Assembly: GCA_902462015.1 (NCBI GenBank)
Contig: CABPZV010000110.1
Span: 1 to 6,838 of the forward strand
Length of the DNA stretch: 6,838 bases
DNA from: an uncultured Eubacteriales bacterium
GTDB taxonomy: Bacteria > Bacillota > Clostridia > Oscillospirales > CAG-272
Direction: 5' to 3'
Made by a program: the position numbers and the translations under genes. Numbering within the stretch: the first letter of the stretch is position 1; the number at the start of each line of letters is the position of its first letter. Below, in pieces: positions 5,432-6,838 of this stretch. The notes below the pieces were generated by a model. It worked only from the letters and a program-made list of their open reading frames with translations. It did no database searches and was not told the origin of the DNA.

Positions 5432-6478
5432 TTATTCTTTGTAAATATTCGTCACCGACAACCGATGATGACCCAAGCCCTCGCTGAGCTTCTGCCGTCT
5501 TCTAGGATCGCCCTGCAGACGTTTGTTCCGTTCCTGCGTGTAGGTATGGCGAAGCCCGTGGAAGACAATGTTTTTAACCCGCGGCTTTTTACCGCGCTTT
5601 ATCGTTTGCTCTCGATTTGGGTCTGTAAACTTTTTGCGATGATTGTATATCCAGTTTTCGATAGACTTCTTTTCCATACGCGGACCGTATTTGATTGTCT
5701 TGCTCAGAACAAAATCGCCGTCCATCAACCCCTTTGCTTTGGATTCGTGATACAGGCGTTGCAGAAGCTCCTTCTGTTCTTCAGTTTCAATCGGGACAAA
5801 CCGTATCTGACCGCCCTTACCCTTGATTTCCAAACCGCCCCAACCGAGTGCGGATTTCACATCTCCGACCTTGAACTGACAGGCTTCGATAATCCGAAGA
5901 CCCAATTTCTCTCCGAGTTCAATAGCATCCCGGACATCGAATCTACCCATTGTTTCAGCAAGTTCTTTTGCTTTCTGAATTTCGTGAGGTAGCCATGCGC
6001 GGTTATATTTTGTCGGTTCGCGCTTCGGCAGATTCAGTTCCTTGTTTTCAGGCATCTTGTATTTACACCCTGCATACTCACAATATTTGCGCAAACCTGT
6101 AAGCTCGGTATAAACCGTATTTAGTTCTTTTGTTGTTTTCCAATACTCTGCAACTTCACGGAAATGCTTTGGCTGAAAGTTGGAGAATTTCTGTAAATTA
6201 CAGGTGCCGGCAATATAATCACAGGCATAGCAGGCGGCTTGATAGTATCGCTTGCGGGTTGCTTGGCTGCCATGTCTGTCCTTTTTGTAAATGGCGGTCA
6301 CCTGTATTCGCAGATTCATACGCTTATTCATCAATTTCAGCTCTTGTTCGGGCGTCAGTTCCCGGACTTTGGACTTTGTTTCTTCAAGCTGGATTTTGTA
6401 TTCTTCAGCAGAATACTTTTCCCACGGCTTGTTAAAGGCTTGATCAAGAATGTTTGTCAGCTTTGAGCTATTGCTCAT
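5432..6478 (-). CDS. Tyrosine recombinase / phage-type integrase of an integrative element
   Basis: The 348-residue protein is a tyrosine site-specific recombinase. Residues of about 55-140 form the core-binding helical domain; the catalytic domain runs from about 160 to the end. The active site is complete: R195 in LGLRIIEA, the beta-hairpin lysine K221 in IKGKGGQIRFVPI, H307 and R310 in HGLRH, H337 in GLGHH, and nucleophile Y346 in VTNIYKE. I set the start at the ATG at 6478 because AAAGGAG sits 9 nt upstream. Two in-frame ATGs further up (6487 and 6484) abut that site and cannot use it. The chain ends two residues after the tyrosine, shorter than most relatives. The gene points toward the adjacent tRNA-Leu, its likely target, and is followed by the 55-residue gene. 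It would catalyse integration and, with a directionality factor, excision. Confidence 0.9.
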   Translation of the reverse strand: MSNSSKLTNILDQAFNKPWEKYSAEEYKIQLEETKSKVRELTPEQELKLMNKRMNLRIQVTAIYKKDRHGSQATRKRYYQAACYACDYIAGTCNLQKFSNFQPKHFREVAEYWKTTKELNTVYTELTGLRKYCEYAGCKYKMPENKELNLPKREPTKYNRAWLPHEIQKAKELAETMGRFDVRDAIELGEKLGLRIIEACQFKVGDVKSALGWGGLEIKGKGGQIRFVPIETEEQKELLQRLYHESKAKGLMDGDFVLSKTIKYGPRMEKKSIENWIYNHRKKFTDPNREQTIKRGKKPRVKNIVFHGLRHTYTQERNKRLQGDPRRRQKLSEGLGHHRLSVTNIYKE

Positions 6479-6481
6479 TTG

Positions 6482-6548
6482 CATCATCTCCTTTAAAAAT
6501 TTCGCCTTTTCAATTAAGGCAGAAAGATGATGAAATACGGCATTTCAT
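6482..6548 (-). promoter_or_regulatory. Leader hairpins that can sequester the recombinase ribosome binding site
   Basis: In the minus-strand RNA, CATCATCTTT (6532-6523) can pair with GGAGATGATG (6491-6482), ten pairs with two G-U. This covers the Shine-Dalgarno and part of the spacer. Inside it GCCTT (6520-6516) pairs with AAGGC (6508-6504). A second hairpin just upstream, ATGAAAT-gccgt-ATTTCAT (6548-6530), shares three bases with the first, so the two folds exclude each other in part. This is a plausible translation switch for the recombinase; the pairing is visible but the function is inferred. Confidence 0.5.
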
Positions 6549-6580
6549 TTGGCAAGTAAATTGCAAGAGTATATATTGGA

Positions 6581-6609
6581 AATGTAGAGTCTTTATCCAA
6601 TAGTGCCAA
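6581..6609 (-). promoter_or_regulatory. Possible recombinase promoter
   Basis: On the minus strand TTGGCA (6609-6604) and TACATT (6586-6581) are 17 nt apart, matching 5/6 and 4/6 of the sigma-A consensus. They lie about 100 nt upstream of the recombinase start and would place both leader hairpins in the transcript. This is the best candidate in the gap, but it is not strong. Confidence 0.35.
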
Positions 6610-6635
6610 CATGTCTGTATTATTTGTAAAATAAA

Positions 6636-6673
6636 TAGTTGTACCGGTAAAGTACACCTAGTTTTGGTATATT
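6636..6673 (+). promoter_or_regulatory. Possible operator and extended -10 promoter directed rightward
   Basis: TAGTTGTAC (6636-6644) and GTACACCTA (6652-6660) form an inverted repeat matching at 8 of 9 positions around a 7-nt centre, typical of a dimeric repressor site. Immediately after it, TGG-TATATT (6665-6673) resembles an extended -10 element. No good -35 box is present at 17 nt. A repressor site upstream of or overlapping a rightward promoter would fit the control region of an integrative element. Confidence 0.4.
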
Positions 6674-6713
6674 ATTCAATAGGAGCATCTGGTTGAGGGG
6701 GGTGAAATTAGCA

Positions 6714-6755
6714 ATGTTTGTATTTACTTATTGTTCTGGGGATATTGTAGTATGA
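6714..6755 (+). CDS. Possible 13-codon leader ORF
   Basis: ATG at 6714 follows a G-rich Shine-Dalgarno (GAGGGGGGTG, 6695-6704) at usable distance and encodes MFVFTYCSGDIVV. Its TGA overlaps the ATG of the next mini-ORF as ATGA. Between the recombinase start and the window edge no longer plus-strand gene is present, so this good ribosome binding site serves only very short frames here. That is the arrangement of a leader peptide. No homolog is recognised. Confidence 0.3.
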   Translation: MFVFTYCSGDIVV

Positions 6756-6808
6756 CGAGTGACAACAAAATGACAATACAATCCCCTAAAAATCTACGCA
6801 ACAGGTAG
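6752..6808 (+). CDS. Possible 18-codon leader ORF coupled to the preceding mini-ORF
   Basis: This frame encodes MTSDNKMTIQSPKNLRNR and starts in a 4-nt ATGA overlap with the 13-codon ORF, so translation could be coupled. Its stop codon TAG (6806-6808) lies inside the left arm of the edge hairpin. A ribosome finishing it would disrupt that hairpin, as in attenuation. It could equally be chance. Confidence 0.25.
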   Translation: MTSDNKMTIQSPKNLRNR

Positions 6809-6837
6809 AAATCAGACAAAACTCCCTGGTTTCTGCC
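6804..6837 (+). promoter_or_regulatory. 12-bp hairpin at the window edge
   Basis: GGTAGAAATCAG (6804-6815) pairs with CTGGTTTCTGCC (6826-6837) through all 12 positions, two of them G-U, around a 10-nt loop. Whether a T-run follows cannot be seen because the window ends. It may be a terminator or attenuator of the rightward transcript. Confidence 0.5.
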
Positions 6838-6838
6838 A

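Noticed and set aside
6700..6838. C-terminal end of a minus-strand gene entering from the right
   Set aside because: One minus frame is open for 37 codons from the edge, but it is short, of low complexity and crosses the strong hairpin; the plus-strand leader reading explains more of the sequence.
1..6838. CRISPR array, rRNA or intact insertion sequence
   Set aside because: No regularly spaced direct repeats, rRNA-like sequence, or transposase with terminal inverted repeats is visible.

Overview
The window looks like chromosomal DNA of an anaerobic Firmicute, probably class Clostridia. The evidence is the split, ferredoxin-rich glutamate synthase cluster, strong AAGGAG-type ribosome binding sites, and sigma-A promoters with TTGACA-17 bp-TATAAT spacing. 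No species can be named from the sequence.

Positions 1-4890 (minus strand) hold a glutamate synthase operon in which the usual large subunit is broken into separate proteins. In transcription order these are: a class II glutamine amidotransferase (3583-4674); an FMN-domain synthase subunit with an N-terminal 2[4Fe-4S] ferredoxin module (2075-3586); a four-cluster ferredoxin (1650-2078); an FAD/NAD(P)H oxidoreductase (111-1352); and the first 19 codons of what looks like the GXGXG structural subunit (1-57). The first three genes overlap by 4 nt. A 297-nt gap then separates the ferredoxin from the oxidoreductase. It contains a nested-hairpin element (about 1453-1575) and a possible internal promoter. 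The amidotransferase would release ammonia from glutamine, the FMN subunit would join it to 2-oxoglutarate, and the ferredoxin and FAD subunits would supply electrons.

The operon starts at a consensus promoter (4860-4888) with a leader of about 180 nt. The leader opens with a long imperfect hairpin followed by seven Us, which is the form of an attenuator. A 21-codon reading frame follows, bracketed by a 7-bp inverted repeat. This leader is the most promising unexplained regulatory system in the window.

Positions 4931-5187 (plus strand) carry a divergent consensus promoter, a tRNA-Leu(CAG) gene with encoded CCA, and an intrinsic terminator.

From the 3' end of the tRNA rightward, the DNA looks like the left end of an integrative element. 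It has a tyrosine recombinase (5432-6478) pointing at the tRNA, a 55-codon GTG-start gene just downstream of it (5253-5420), and a perfect 15-bp stem terminator directly after that gene. The recombinase ribosome binding site lies in a predicted hairpin. Positions 6636-6838 run rightward: a possible operator and extended -10 promoter, a strong Shine-Dalgarno, two ATGA-coupled mini-ORFs, and a 12-bp hairpin at the window edge. Together these look like the leader of a gene lying outside the window.
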